Assembly (NCBI GenBank): GCA_044506565.1
Contig: JBIQKN010000006.1
Location: 1 to 64,000, forward strand
DNA length: 64,000 bases
Direction: 5' to 3'
From: Croceibacterium_A sp044506565
Lineage (GTDB): Bacteria; Pseudomonadota; Alphaproteobacteria; Sphingomonadales; Sphingomonadaceae
Part shown: positions 39,886 to 48,187 of the stretch, one piece after another
Layout: each line of letters starts with the position of its first letter
Numbering within the stretch: the stretch's first letter is position 1
Made by a program: the position numbers and the translations under genes
The notes under the pieces: generated by a model
What the model saw: the letters and a program-made list of their open reading frames with translations, nothing else
Told to the model about the DNA's origin: nothing
Database searches by the model: none

Positions 39886-40587
39886 TCATTCCTGCTCGAG
39901 CGCGCCGAAGAATGCCTGCATGGCGGCCCAGGACTGGGCATCGGCCCATGCGTTGTATCCGAAGCCGGGCATCGAGGGAGCATCGCGGTTCGTGAACGAG
40001 TGCATCGCGCCCGAGATCAGCAGGGTCTGGAACCTGGCACCCGCCGCCATCATCTCGGCTTCGAACGCCGTGCGGTCCTCAAGCGGAATCGCCGGATCCT
40101 CGGTGCCGACGCATGACAGGATCGCGGCCTTCACGGCGCCGGCCTCGGCCGGGATTCCGGCCTTGAGCCCTCCATGGAAGCTCGCGACGCCCCGGAGCGA
40201 CGCTCCCGCCCGAGCGATCTCCAGGGCCACGGTGCCGCCGAAGCAGTAGCCAATCGCAAAGGCGACCTCGCTGTCGGCCGCATCCCTGAAGGCTTCGAGG
40301 CCGGCGAGCGCCCTCGCGCGAAGCGCCAGACGGTCTTCCAGCCAGGGCATGAGGCGGCCGAAGATCGCCTCGCGCTCGGTCACGACGGGCGATCCCTCGC
40401 CGAAGATGTCGAGGGCAAACGCCTCGTAACCCAGGTCTGCCAGCATCTCTAGCCGGCGCTGGATGTGCCCCCCGCGGCCGGGCCCTTCGTGGCAGACGAC
40501 CACGCCGCCGCGCGCCTTGCCGCTCTTTGGCCGCACGAGGAGTCCGTTCAGGTGCGCGCCGTTGTCCGAATATGCGATGGTCTCCAT
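39886..40587 (-). CDS. Dienelactone hydrolase family protein
   Basis: A 233-residue alpha/beta hydrolase. The nucleophile is cysteine (AIGYCFGGTVAL, near residue 114), aspartate and histidine follow in CVGTEDPAIP and GAMHSFTN, and CHEGPGRGG forms the oxyanion region. Dienelactone hydrolases open lactones formed after ortho ring cleavage. GAGAGAG precedes ATG 40587. It heads the unit with the amidohydrolase and shares a divergent control region with the second FAH gene. Confidence 0.9.
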   Translation of the reverse strand: METIAYSDNGAHLNGLLVRPKSGKARGGVVVCHEGPGRGGHIQRRLEMLADLGYEAFALDIFGEGSPVVTEREAIFGRLMPWLEDRLALRARALAGLEAFRDAADSEVAFAIGYCFGGTVALEIARAGASLRGVASFHGGLKAGIPAEAGAVKAAILSCVGTEDPAIPLEDRTAFEAEMMAAGARFQTLLISGAMHSFTNRDAPSMPGFGYNAWADAQSWAAMQAFFGALEQE

Positions 40588-40665
40588 GGCCTCTCTCCTT
40601 GCAGGGCGCGTCGCGCCAGTGTGGACCCGAGCCTATGGGCGACTCGGCCTCTCGTCAATACTCGT

Positions 40666-40682
40666 TTCTCATATATCTATAA
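40666..40682. promoter_or_regulatory. Catabolic operator, site 5 (dienelactone hydrolase promoter)
   Basis: TTCTCATATATCTATAA matches the left arm at 6 of 7 and the right arm at 4 of 7 positions. It lies 79 bp upstream of the dienelactone hydrolase gene. Confidence 0.5.
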
Positions 40683-40754
40683 TACTGACTCCAAGGCATC
40701 CGCCCGTTCTTCCCTACGGGTGCGCGCAAACAGCCCCTCCTGCTGGACGCCTGT

Positions 40755-40771
40755 TTATCATACTATGAAAA
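40755..40771. promoter_or_regulatory. Catabolic operator, site 6 (FAH 2 promoter)
   Basis: TTATCATACTATGAAAA matches the consensus at 13 of 14 arm positions and lies 84 bp upstream of the second FAH-family gene. Confidence 0.65.
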
Positions 40772-40855
40772 TGCGTTGACTGCCTGGCCCGTAGCGTCCT
40801 AGAGAGCCGCGAGCCCCGGCGGGGGCCAGGTTTGATGCCCTTCAGGAGGTACCAC

Positions 40856-41782
40856 ATGAAGCTGATCACCTACCGCCCCTCGGTCGAGGCAGAGGGAAGG
40901 CTCGGCGCAATCGTGGGGGATGTCGTCGTCGATCTCGAGCGATTCGGTGCGGCCCACGCCCTCGCTCTCCCGAATCGCATGCTGGAGCTGATCGACCTCG
41001 GGCCCTCGACCGTAGCCACGATCGCGGACATGCTGAAGGACGCGGACGGCACGTTCCCGCTCGGGACGACCGTGCCGCTGGCGAACGTGCGGTTGCTCGC
41101 GCCGATCCCTCGCCCCCGCAAGAACATCTTCGGTATCGGACTGAACTACCTGGATCATGTCGCAGAGGCCGCAGAGGCCCTGCAGACCTCGCCCGACCTG
41201 CCTCGCCAGCCGGTCATCTTCTCGAAACCTCCCACGAGCGTGATCGGGGATGCCGAACCCATCCTCCACGACGGCGCGATCACCCAGCAGCTAGACTGGG
41301 AAGTCGAGCTCGGCGTCGTGCTCGGCACCACTGCGCGGCGGGTCGGGCGGGAACAGGCCCTGTCTCACGTGTTCGGCTACACGGTGATCGTCGATGTCAG
41401 TGCGCGCGACTGCCGACGGCAGGGCCAGTGGATCTACTCCAAGGGGCAGGACAGCTACGCGCCGATGGGCCCCGTCATCGTAACCGCCGACGAGATCGAA
41501 GACCCCCAGCAACTCGAGCTTTGGCTCACGGTGAACGGGGTCGAGAAACAACGGTCGAACACCAGCCACATGCTCTTCAAGGTCGATGAGCTGATCGCCG
41601 ATATCTCGCAGGCGATCACGCTCGAGCCGGGCGACATCATCGCCACCGGTACGCCCGAAGGCGTTGGCGCCGGGCGGACGCCCCAGGAATGGCTGTGGCC
41701 CGGCGACGTGGTCGAGGCGGGTGTCGAACGCATCGGCACCATCCGCAATCCGGTAGTCAACGCCGGCGTCCTGTCGGCGTAG
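40856..41782 (+). CDS. Fumarylacetoacetate hydrolase family protein 2
   Basis: A 308-residue FAH enzyme, only distantly similar to the one at 34214. Motifs are IFGIGLNYLDHVAE, SKPPTSVIGDAEPI, DWEVELGVVLG (metal ligands), VDVSARDCRRQGQWIYSKGQDSYAPMGP and ATGTPEGVGAGRTP, the last two typical of the acylpyruvase/2-oxo-diacid group. ATG 40856 follows a perfect AGGAGG. It is the only plus-strand enzyme gene between 28 and 44 kb and converges on the benzoylformate-decarboxylase-like gene. Confidence 0.91.
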   Translation: MKLITYRPSVEAEGRLGAIVGDVVVDLERFGAAHALALPNRMLELIDLGPSTVATIADMLKDADGTFPLGTTVPLANVRLLAPIPRPRKNIFGIGLNYLDHVAEAAEALQTSPDLPRQPVIFSKPPTSVIGDAEPILHDGAITQQLDWEVELGVVLGTTARRVGREQALSHVFGYTVIVDVSARDCRRQGQWIYSKGQDSYAPMGPVIVTADEIEDPQQLELWLTVNGVEKQRSNTSHMLFKVDELIADISQAITLEPGDIIATGTPEGVGAGRTPQEWLWPGDVVEAGVERIGTIRNPVVNAGVLSA

Positions 41783-41799
41783 GCTCGACGCAGGGCGAC

Positions 41800-43365
41800 T
41801 CAGTCGACCATCACCTCGACCAGCGTAGGCGCTGGCGCCTCAAAGGACCAGCGCAGGGCCTCGTCGAGGTCCCCGGGCCGCGTCACACGGCGGCATTCGA
41901 GGCCCTGCCCGCGGCCCAGGTGACAGAAGTCGAGGTGCGGCAGCTTGGTCCCCGGAGGACGCTGGATCGCGAACCGCCGGCCGAAGTTCTCGAGCGCCTG
42001 GTACCTGCCGTTGTTGACGATGATGAAGCTTATGGGGAGCCCAAGCTCCGCGGCGGTCCACAGCCCCTGGATGGAATACATGCTCGACCCGTCGCCCAGC
42101 ACGGCGATCGTCTTGCGGTCGGGCCGACCGAGTGCGACGCCGACCGCGGCCGGCAGGCCGTGGCCGAGCCCGCCGCTGGCGCAAGTGAAATAGCTGTCGG
42201 GCCGAAGTATCGGCAGGTGCGCCTGGAGCGAATCGCGGCTCGACGGCGCTTCCTCGACGATGATGCTGTCGGCCGGCCTGAGACGGGCGACCTGCTGGAA
42301 CAGGTAGGCATCGCTGAACGGGACTCCGCCGAGCTCGGTTGCGGCGGCTCTCGCGACGCCGGTGTCCGGCCGGTCCGCGGCCGGGGCAGCAAGCAGCACG
42401 CGCAAGGCCGACTTCACGTTGGCGACGATGGCGTCCCCGGCGGGCGCCCAGGTCGCGTGCGCGGCGTTGTCGCCGATGGCGATCACCTCGGCGCCCGCCG
42501 GCACGTGGGGACCGAAACCCTCGGCATGATAGAGCGAAAGGGGACCTCCGAGGACGAGGATGAGGTCGTGGCCATCGAGGGCCGCGACGATGGCCTCGCG
42601 GAATGCCGGGAGGAACCCGGCGAACAGCGGATGATCCTCGGGGAAGTTGCACCTCGACGAGAACGGCGCGACCCAGACAGGCATCCGATGGCGCTCAGCC
42701 AGCTCGATCGCCTCGTCCCAGGCTTCGTCGCGTCCGACGCCCGCCGCGACGACCAGCGCCGGGTTGCGGGAGGCGGCGAGCCGCTCTCCCGCCCGTCCGA
42801 GCGCCTCCGGATCTCCCGGGTTGCGCGTCACGATCGCGCGCAGCGCGAGCGGCTCGCACTCCTGGTCCCAGTCGTCGATCGGGATCGACACGAACGTCGG
42901 ACCGCAAGGCGGTTCGAGCGCAATGTAATAGGCACGCGCGATGGCCGCGGGAACGTCCTGCGCCCGGGCCGGCTCGCTGGCCCACTTCACGTAAGGCCGC
43001 GGGAACTCCGTTGCCCGCTCTGCAAACAGGAACGGTTCGTACGGCAGGATCGAGCGCGCCTGCTGCCCGGCGGTAATCACGAGAGGCGTCTGGTTCTTGA
43101 ACGCCGTGAACACGTTGCCGAGCGCATGGCCGACGCCGGCGGCCGAGTGCAGGTTCACCAGGGCGGGCCTGCGGGTCGCCTGCGCGTATCCGTCCGCCAT
43201 GCCCACGACGATCGATTCCTGCAGGCCGAGGACGTAGCGAAAGTCCTCCGGGAAAGCCGAGAAGAACGGTAGCTCCGTCGAACCCGGATTCCCGAATATC
43301 GTCGTCATCTGCGCATCGCGCAGCAAGGCGAGGGTCACGTCTCTCACGGTCGGGCGAGCGCCCAT
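41800..43365 (-). CDS. Thiamine diphosphate enzyme, benzoylformate decarboxylase-like
   Basis: A 521-residue ThDP enzyme. TIFGNPGSTELPFF (Ser29 region), YVLGLQES (Glu50, cofactor activation), NLHSAAGVGHALG, VKWASEPA and the Mg/ThDP motif VLGDGSSMYSIQGLW...NNGRY all match benzoylformate decarboxylase closely, including the SLYHAEG histidine equivalent to His281. That enzyme turns an aryl-2-oxoacid into an aldehyde and CO2. ATG 43365 follows GGGA. It lies 35 bp after the second Rieske gene. A hydroxylated arylglyoxylate is a plausible substrate here; other 2-oxoacids cannot be excluded. Confidence 0.88.
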   Translation of the reverse strand: MGARPTVRDVTLALLRDAQMTTIFGNPGSTELPFFSAFPEDFRYVLGLQESIVVGMADGYAQATRRPALVNLHSAAGVGHALGNVFTAFKNQTPLVITAGQQARSILPYEPFLFAERATEFPRPYVKWASEPARAQDVPAAIARAYYIALEPPCGPTFVSIPIDDWDQECEPLALRAIVTRNPGDPEALGRAGERLAASRNPALVVAAGVGRDEAWDEAIELAERHRMPVWVAPFSSRCNFPEDHPLFAGFLPAFREAIVAALDGHDLILVLGGPLSLYHAEGFGPHVPAGAEVIAIGDNAAHATWAPAGDAIVANVKSALRVLLAAPAADRPDTGVARAAATELGGVPFSDAYLFQQVARLRPADSIIVEEAPSSRDSLQAHLPILRPDSYFTCASGGLGHGLPAAVGVALGRPDRKTIAVLGDGSSMYSIQGLWTAAELGLPISFIIVNNGRYQALENFGRRFAIQRPPGTKLPHLDFCHLGRGQGLECRRVTRPGDLDEALRWSFEAPAPTLVEVMVD

Positions 43366-43400
43366 TTCCCAGCTCTCCCTGCCAGTGTCCGCCGGCGCCC

Positions 43401-44639
43401 CTAGGGCGCGACCAGCTCGCTCCAGCGGTCGTCCTCGCTGACGAGGCCTTCGCCGGACTTCATCGTCGCGCTTTGTTCCCCGGTAAGGCTGACCGGTTCT
43501 TCGCCCCGCTCGAGCGCGCGGGCCGCCTCGATCAGCATCCGTCGCATGCGCGACACCGCCGCGTCGCTTCCGCCGGGAGCCTCCCGGCTGCGGTCGGCGA
43601 TGGGCCCCATAGAGGCGAAGACGGCGAGGTCCTCGGCTATCGGATTGAGCAGGCCGCTGAAGTTGCGATCCATAACGGTGCGGTCCTGGCACCAGTTGTT
43701 GTCCGGCGTGCCGAGATAGCGCTGGACCCTGGGCGCGAGGTCTTCCGCCAGGAATGGCGGGAGCCGGAATACCCGGTCGCAGAAATCGGTATCGACCGGG
43801 CGTTCGTCGAACAGGATCGTGAACGACATCGTGTTCTCGTCGTCGATCGGGACGTGCTGGGCGAGGACGGGAAACGGCACGAAGGTCCCGAACGGCAGGA
43901 CATAGTTGTGCACCCGGGCATAGCGACGCGGCTCGGCGTTGAGGGTCACGTCGCGGATGGCCGCAGCGTAGAATCCGTTCGCATGGTCCTCGACGTGGAT
44001 ATCGGGACGATCGTCGTCCCAGATCACGGTGTCGCGCATGTCGGGAGTGGCCCGTTCGCGCCGTTCGCCGAAGAACGCCGAGCTGTTGTGCAGTATGCCG
44101 ATGTGGGAGGAATCGAGATTGGACTCGAGCCCCTGCACGAAGTTGACGTTCCAGATCACCCTGAAGGCGCACGAGTGATCGGCCGGACGCTGCATGAACT
44201 CGTAGGCCGGGAACTCGGGCTGCCGGTCGGGCGGACCCAGGTAGACCCACAAGAGGCCGCCCCCGAGGCGCGCGGGGTAGACCGGCGCCCGCAGGTTGCG
44301 CGGCCGCTTGTCCTCCGACACGTTGGGCATGTCGATGACGTTGCCCTGCGTGTCGAACTTCCAGCCGTGGAAAATGCACCGCAACCCGTCCCCCTCGCAG
44401 CGCGCCAGCGAAAGCGACACCCGGCGATGCATGCAGAACTCCTCGAACAGGCCAAGCTCGCCCGCCGAGTCCCGCCACACGAGGAAGTTCTCGCCCACCA
44501 CCCGGACACGCACCGGCGGCTCGTTCGGACCCGGAACCTCGTGCTCCAGCAACACGGGCATCCAGTACCGGCGAAGCAGATTGCCCATCGGCGTCCCCGG
44601 TCCAACCCGCGTCAGGTACTCGTTCTCCTCCTTGCGCAC
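43401..44639 (-). CDS. Rieske aromatic oxygenase, alpha subunit 2
   Basis: A 412-residue terminal oxygenase with the same start (GTG 44639), Rieske ligands (C69, H71, C88, H91) and first iron histidine (H179) as the gene at 32818, because the first 181 codons are the same DNA. From HIGILHN on, the catalytic domain differs clearly (for example NSSAFFGERRERATPDMRD), so the substrate pocket is likely different. No ferredoxin or reductase gene is near. It heads a unit with the benzoylformate-decarboxylase-like gene. Confidence 0.92.
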   Translation of the reverse strand: MRKEENEYLTRVGPGTPMGNLLRRYWMPVLLEHEVPGPNEPPVRVRVVGENFLVWRDSAGELGLFEEFCMHRRVSLSLARCEGDGLRCIFHGWKFDTQGNVIDMPNVSEDKRPRNLRAPVYPARLGGGLLWVYLGPPDRQPEFPAYEFMQRPADHSCAFRVIWNVNFVQGLESNLDSSHIGILHNSSAFFGERRERATPDMRDTVIWDDDRPDIHVEDHANGFYAAAIRDVTLNAEPRRYARVHNYVLPFGTFVPFPVLAQHVPIDDENTMSFTILFDERPVDTDFCDRVFRLPPFLAEDLAPRVQRYLGTPDNNWCQDRTVMDRNFSGLLNPIAEDLAVFASMGPIADRSREAPGGSDAAVSRMRRMLIEAARALERGEEPVSLTGEQSATMKSGEGLVSEDDRWSELVAP

Positions 44640-44654
44640 CCTTCTCTCCCCGCG
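44095..44654. repeat. 560-bp exact repeat, copy 2 (Rieske domain)
   Basis: Identical to 33512-34071 in the same orientation. The left edge falls between codons for the two histidines of the catalytic iron; the right edge is 15 bp upstream of the start codon. Confidence 0.95.
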
Positions 44655-44746
44655 GGATCATGCGCCCCGCTAACAAACCCGGGCCTCACGTCCTGCCCGG
44701 GAAGAGCCTCTCCGCCGGTTCCGCCACATCGGACCGCCATCCTCGA

Positions 44747-44763
44747 TTCTCATAATACAGCAT
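44747..44763. promoter_or_regulatory. Catabolic operator, half site 7 (Rieske 2 promoter)
   Basis: TTCTCATAATACAGCAT keeps the left arm but has a poor right arm. It lies 108 bp upstream of the second Rieske gene, nearly the same distance as site 3 from the first. Confidence 0.4.
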
Positions 44764-44835
44764 AACTGTCAACGCATCTCAGCGCCCTCTTTCCGTAACG
44801 GTCGGCGACACTGGCAGTCATCGCTATAGACGTTA

Positions 44836-44852
44836 TTATCATTTTGCGATAA
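44836..44852. promoter_or_regulatory. Catabolic operator, site 8 (MFS promoter)
   Basis: TTATCATTTTGCGATAA matches at 12 of 14 arm positions, 29 bp before the start of the MFS gene at 44882, where a bound protein would block transcription. Confidence 0.6.
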
Positions 44853-44881
44853 CGAAGGGCAGGCGAACGGAAGCATCGACC

Positions 44882-46165
44882 ATGGCCCAATCCCCCAACA
44901 CGTCCGGCTCGCTGCCTCCTCGCTTCGCCGGCCCGATCCTCATCGCCACCGCCTTCCTCGGCGGTTTCTCGTTCTGGCCGGCGCTGATCGCCCTCGGCTC
45001 GCTCTTCGAGACGTTCTCGGACCAGTTTGGCTGGAGCCGGTCGCAGGTTACCACTGCGCAACTCATCTTCACCGCCGCCTCGGTTGTCACAGCGCCCGTC
45101 ATCGGCCCGCTGATCGATCGTGTCGGTGTGCGCCCGCTGCTGCTCGCGGGACTTTGCCTCGTTCCCCTGACTCTGGCCGCCGTCGCCACGAACGACGGCT
45201 CATACGCGAACTGGGTCGCGGCATGGATCCTCGCGTCTCTCGCAGGGCAGCTCGTGGCACCACCGGTCTGGTCGGCCGGCATTGCCCGCAGCTTCAGCCG
45301 CCGCCGGGGCCTCGCTCTCGGGATCGCCGCCTGCGGTTTCGCGGCAGCTAGCGCCGCTACACCGCTCATCCTCGTGCACCTGCTGGGTACCGACAACTGG
45401 CGATACTTCTACCTGGCGATGGGAGCTTTCCTTCTCGTCGTCCTGCTTCCGCTGACCTTCCTGGGTTTTCGCGAGACTCTTCCTGCTCATGATGCCACCC
45501 GAGGCCCGGATCTCGCACGGCCGATGTCCCCGAGCCGTGCGCCAGGTTTCGTCCGGAATGTCGTCGGCACGCGGCCGTTCCTGTTCCTCGGAACGGCAGT
45601 GTTCCTCGTGTCCTTCGTCGTGGGCGGAATGATGATCCACCTCCAGCCGATATTCCGCGCGGGCGGGCTCTCGCCCGGGCAAGCCGCCACGGCCTACACC
45701 TTCTACGGGATCGGTGGCTTTATCGGCCGGCTGGGCGGCGGATGGCTCCTCGACCGGTTCGACAGGACTCCGGCTCCAGCCTTGCCGATGTGCCTGTTCC
45801 CGGTCCTGGCCTGCCTGCTGATGTTCTCCGCCGGCCAGTCATCCATGTTGGTCCACGCTGCCGCTGCCCTGCTGATAGGCGCCGCCGCGGGCGTTGAAGT
45901 GGATGTCGTGCCCTACCTCGCGCGCCGCTACTTCGGCGTCGAAGTCTTCGGCCGCGCCTATCTCGCGCTGGCTGCCATCTTCGTCGGCGGCGCGGGCCTG
46001 TCGCCGTTTCTCGTGAGTCTCTGGTTCGACGCAACAGGCAGCTACCTGGGCTTCCTTGGCGTTTCGATTGTCATGGGGCTTCTCGCCGCCGCGATGCTCC
46101 GGCTCCTGGGGCCCTATCCTCCGGGCCCCGCGGGAAAGCGAGATACACCGCAAAATGCGCGGTGA
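44882..46165 (+). CDS. MFS transporter, monocarboxylate-like
   Basis: A 427-residue inner-membrane protein with 12 predicted helices. The N-terminal region (GFSFWPALIALGSLFETFSDQFGWSRSQVTTAQ) and GPLIDRVGVRPLLLAG motif are those of MCT/oxalate-formate-type MFS carriers; RYFGVEVFGRAYLAL near the C-terminus is also typical. The last 20 residues are a polar tail. It is the rightmost gene of the catabolic cluster and divergent from the second Rieske gene. Substrate probably an aromatic or 2-oxo acid. Confidence 0.9.
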   Translation: MAQSPNTSGSLPPRFAGPILIATAFLGGFSFWPALIALGSLFETFSDQFGWSRSQVTTAQLIFTAASVVTAPVIGPLIDRVGVRPLLLAGLCLVPLTLAAVATNDGSYANWVAAWILASLAGQLVAPPVWSAGIARSFSRRRGLALGIAACGFAAASAATPLILVHLLGTDNWRYFYLAMGAFLLVVLLPLTFLGFRETLPAHDATRGPDLARPMSPSRAPGFVRNVVGTRPFLFLGTAVFLVSFVVGGMMIHLQPIFRAGGLSPGQAATAYTFYGIGGFIGRLGGGWLLDRFDRTPAPALPMCLFPVLACLLMFSAGQSSMLVHAAAALLIGAAAGVEVDVVPYLARRYFGVEVFGRAYLALAAIFVGGAGLSPFLVSLWFDATGSYLGFLGVSIVMGLLAAAMLRLLGPYPPGPAGKRDTPQNAR

Positions 46166-46216
46166 CCGGCGTCGGTACGCGCGCTGTCGATCGGGGGTCC
46201 GCCGGCGATCCCGGCG

Positions 46217-47209
46217 TCAGTCGCGCTCGAGCGGGCTCAACCAGACCGTACCGTCCGGTCCTCGCCGAACCTCCAGGTCCAGCGCTTCGGCCACCGCTCG
46301 AGCGAAGCCGTCGACGTCAGCTTCGCGATATGCCCCGGTGACGCGAAGGTCGCCGAGGGTCCGGTCGGCGAGGCGCAGCTGTCGACCGGATCGTGCCGTG
46401 AGCCGGGCCGCTGCGTCCGCCAGGCGCGTGTCGTCGAACTCGATCATTGCCGCACGCTGCCCATTTTCAGCACCTCGGGCCGGCTGGCCGGATGCTGCTT
46501 GCCCGGTCGGCACCGTGAGGCTCCTGCCGGGCTCGAGCACGACGGTACGACGGCCGGGCGCCTGCGAAGCTTTCGGGTACGAAACCTCGACGCGACCTTC
46601 AATCAGGGCGATCGTCGCCATTGCCTCGCCCAGCCGAACGCTGAACTTCGTCCCCCGCGCAAGGACCTCCGTGTCGCCCGCCACGACGACGAAGGGACGC
46701 CGCTCGTGCGCCACGGAAAACGTCCCCTCGCCCCGACGCAGCCGCAACCGGCGTTCCGACGGCCCCAGTGCAACTTCGAGCTCGCTGCCGGCTGCGAGCC
46801 ACACCTGCGATCCGTCGGCCAGCCGGACATCGCGTGGCGCCTTGGCGTCGCTTCGCAAAGTCTCGGCGATCTGAGTCTGCTGCCTGAGGTCCCGCAGGCC
46901 CAGGCTGCCGAGCGCCAGCACCGCAAGCAATCCTGCGACCGCGGCGAGCCCGTATCCAAGGTGCCGAACCCTGGCGCTCGGGCTCGCCACGTCGGTGGAT
47001 CGAGCGACGGAGGCTGGCTTAAGGTCCCTGGCGACGTCGAAAATCTCCGCAAGCCGATCGTAGGCTGCGGCATGATCGGGATGAGCCCGGTACCATCGCT
47101 CGAAGTGCGCCAGGTCGGCCTCGTCATGCGGGCCGTTCAATCTTGCGATCCAGTCCGAGGCCTGGCGCCTCAGCCGCGCGCGCCGGTCGAACGGCCAGAG
47201 CGCTACCAT
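46217..47209 (-). CDS. fecR: FecR-family anti-sigma factor
   Basis: A 330-residue inner-membrane regulator. The cytoplasmic N-terminal domain (ASDWIARLNGPHDEADLAHFERWYRAHPDHAAAYDRL) binds the sigma factor; one membrane helix (LGYGLAAVAGLLAVLALGSLGL) follows, then the periplasmic FecR domain (RDVRLADGSQVWLAAGSELEV, GEGTFSVAHERRPFVV, LARGTKFSVRL) and a C-terminal STN-like domain (AARLTARSGRQLRLADRTL). It overlaps the fecI stop by 7 bases. No TonB receptor gene lies next to the pair. Confidence 0.93.
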   Translation of the reverse strand: MVALWPFDRRARLRRQASDWIARLNGPHDEADLAHFERWYRAHPDHAAAYDRLAEIFDVARDLKPASVARSTDVASPSARVRHLGYGLAAVAGLLAVLALGSLGLRDLRQQTQIAETLRSDAKAPRDVRLADGSQVWLAAGSELEVALGPSERRLRLRRGEGTFSVAHERRPFVVVAGDTEVLARGTKFSVRLGEAMATIALIEGRVEVSYPKASQAPGRRTVVLEPGRSLTVPTGQAASGQPARGAENGQRAAMIEFDDTRLADAAARLTARSGRQLRLADRTLGDLRVTGAYREADVDGFARAVAEALDLEVRRGPDGTVWLSPLERD

Positions 47210-47778
47210 CGCTCTCGCTCCAGCAGGCGATCGATCGCGGCGATCGCCTTGCTCATCTGTTTCTCGACGCCCTTCACCGACAGCCCGGTCCGCTCAGCGA
47301 TTTCGGCGTAGCTAAGCCCTTCGACCCGATGCGCCATGAAGATCTCCCGCGTTCTTGGGCGCAGCCTTAGCACGGCCGCCTCGACGCGCCTGAGCATATC
47401 GCGCGTCTCCAGCAGCGCTTCCTGGTCGGTCCCTCTCAACAGCCGGTCGTCGGCTTCCACATGCTGGTCCGCCATCCTGCGCGCGGCCTGGCGCGCACGA
47501 TCGCGCAGAAGGTTGGTCGCCATTCGGCCAAGATAAGCTTGGGGCTTGTCCAACCGGCGCAGCCGGTCCGTGCCGAGGCCCGCCAGCCGGCAGAAGATCT
47601 CCTGGACAAGCTCCCGGGCGTCTTCGCGATTCGATGTCCGACGAGCAAGCGATCTCATCAGCCCGGGCGAATGTTCGCGGTACAGCACGTCGATCGAGGG
47701 CGAGCCGTCGTTTACCTCGGCGGCAGAACCCGAAGCCTCTTCCCAGTCGGCCCCCGTCGAGCGCAGCTCATGATCCAC
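47203..47778 (-). CDS. fecI: ECF sigma factor, FecI type
   Basis: A 191-residue extracytoplasmic-function sigma factor. Region 2 (LYREHSPGLMRSLARRTSNREDARELVQEIFCRL, AYLGRMATNLLRDRARQAARR) and region 4 (LRPRTREIFMAHRVEGLSYAEIAERTGLSVKGVEKQMSKAI) are complete. The start is GTG 47778. It is translationally coupled to fecR. In astexin-type lasso loci a FecI/FecR pair controls the STN-type receptor; here the only STN receptor in view is at 25344-27947. Confidence 0.93.
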   Translation of the reverse strand: MDHELRSTGADWEEASGSAAEVNDGSPSIDVLYREHSPGLMRSLARRTSNREDARELVQEIFCRLAGLGTDRLRRLDKPQAYLGRMATNLLRDRARQAARRMADQHVEADDRLLRGTDQEALLETRDMLRRVEAAVLRLRPRTREIFMAHRVEGLSYAEIAERTGLSVKGVEKQMSKAIAAIDRLLERERW

Positions 47779-48187
47779 GGGCCACCGATGACGCGTTCTC
47801 TCGGCGCGGTCTTACCGCATGCTCGTCCCGAGCCCTGGCAGACATACCCACCCCGCGCCTCTCCTCTCGGCGAGGCGAGCCGGCAGAGCCGGGTGTTGAG
47901 AACATGCTTGGACATGCGCCGCCGCCTTTAACCGCCAGGCGGTCTGGACATGCGCGACGGCCACCCGGCCGAGATCCGAGCCGGTATCACCAAGCGAGGT
48001 TCTCACGCCTCGGCGCCGACGATCGGCGCGGGCTCAGGATAGAGTCGAAACCGAAGAGGGCAAGGCCCGCTTTCCGCGGAGTGAAGCGTGCCGGCCGAGC
48101 ACACTGGACGCCCGTCCGGACCCGTCGGGATCTATCGAGCGATCCGACGGGGATGCGATCGGCAACAGCAACGACTGACCCCGGTGC
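47779..48187. other. Intergenic stretch between fecI and integrase
   Basis: These 409 bases hold no gene I can support. TGGACATGCGC occurs twice (47912 and 47948), a direct repeat of unknown meaning. The fecI promoter must lie near 47790-47850. Confidence 0.4.
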
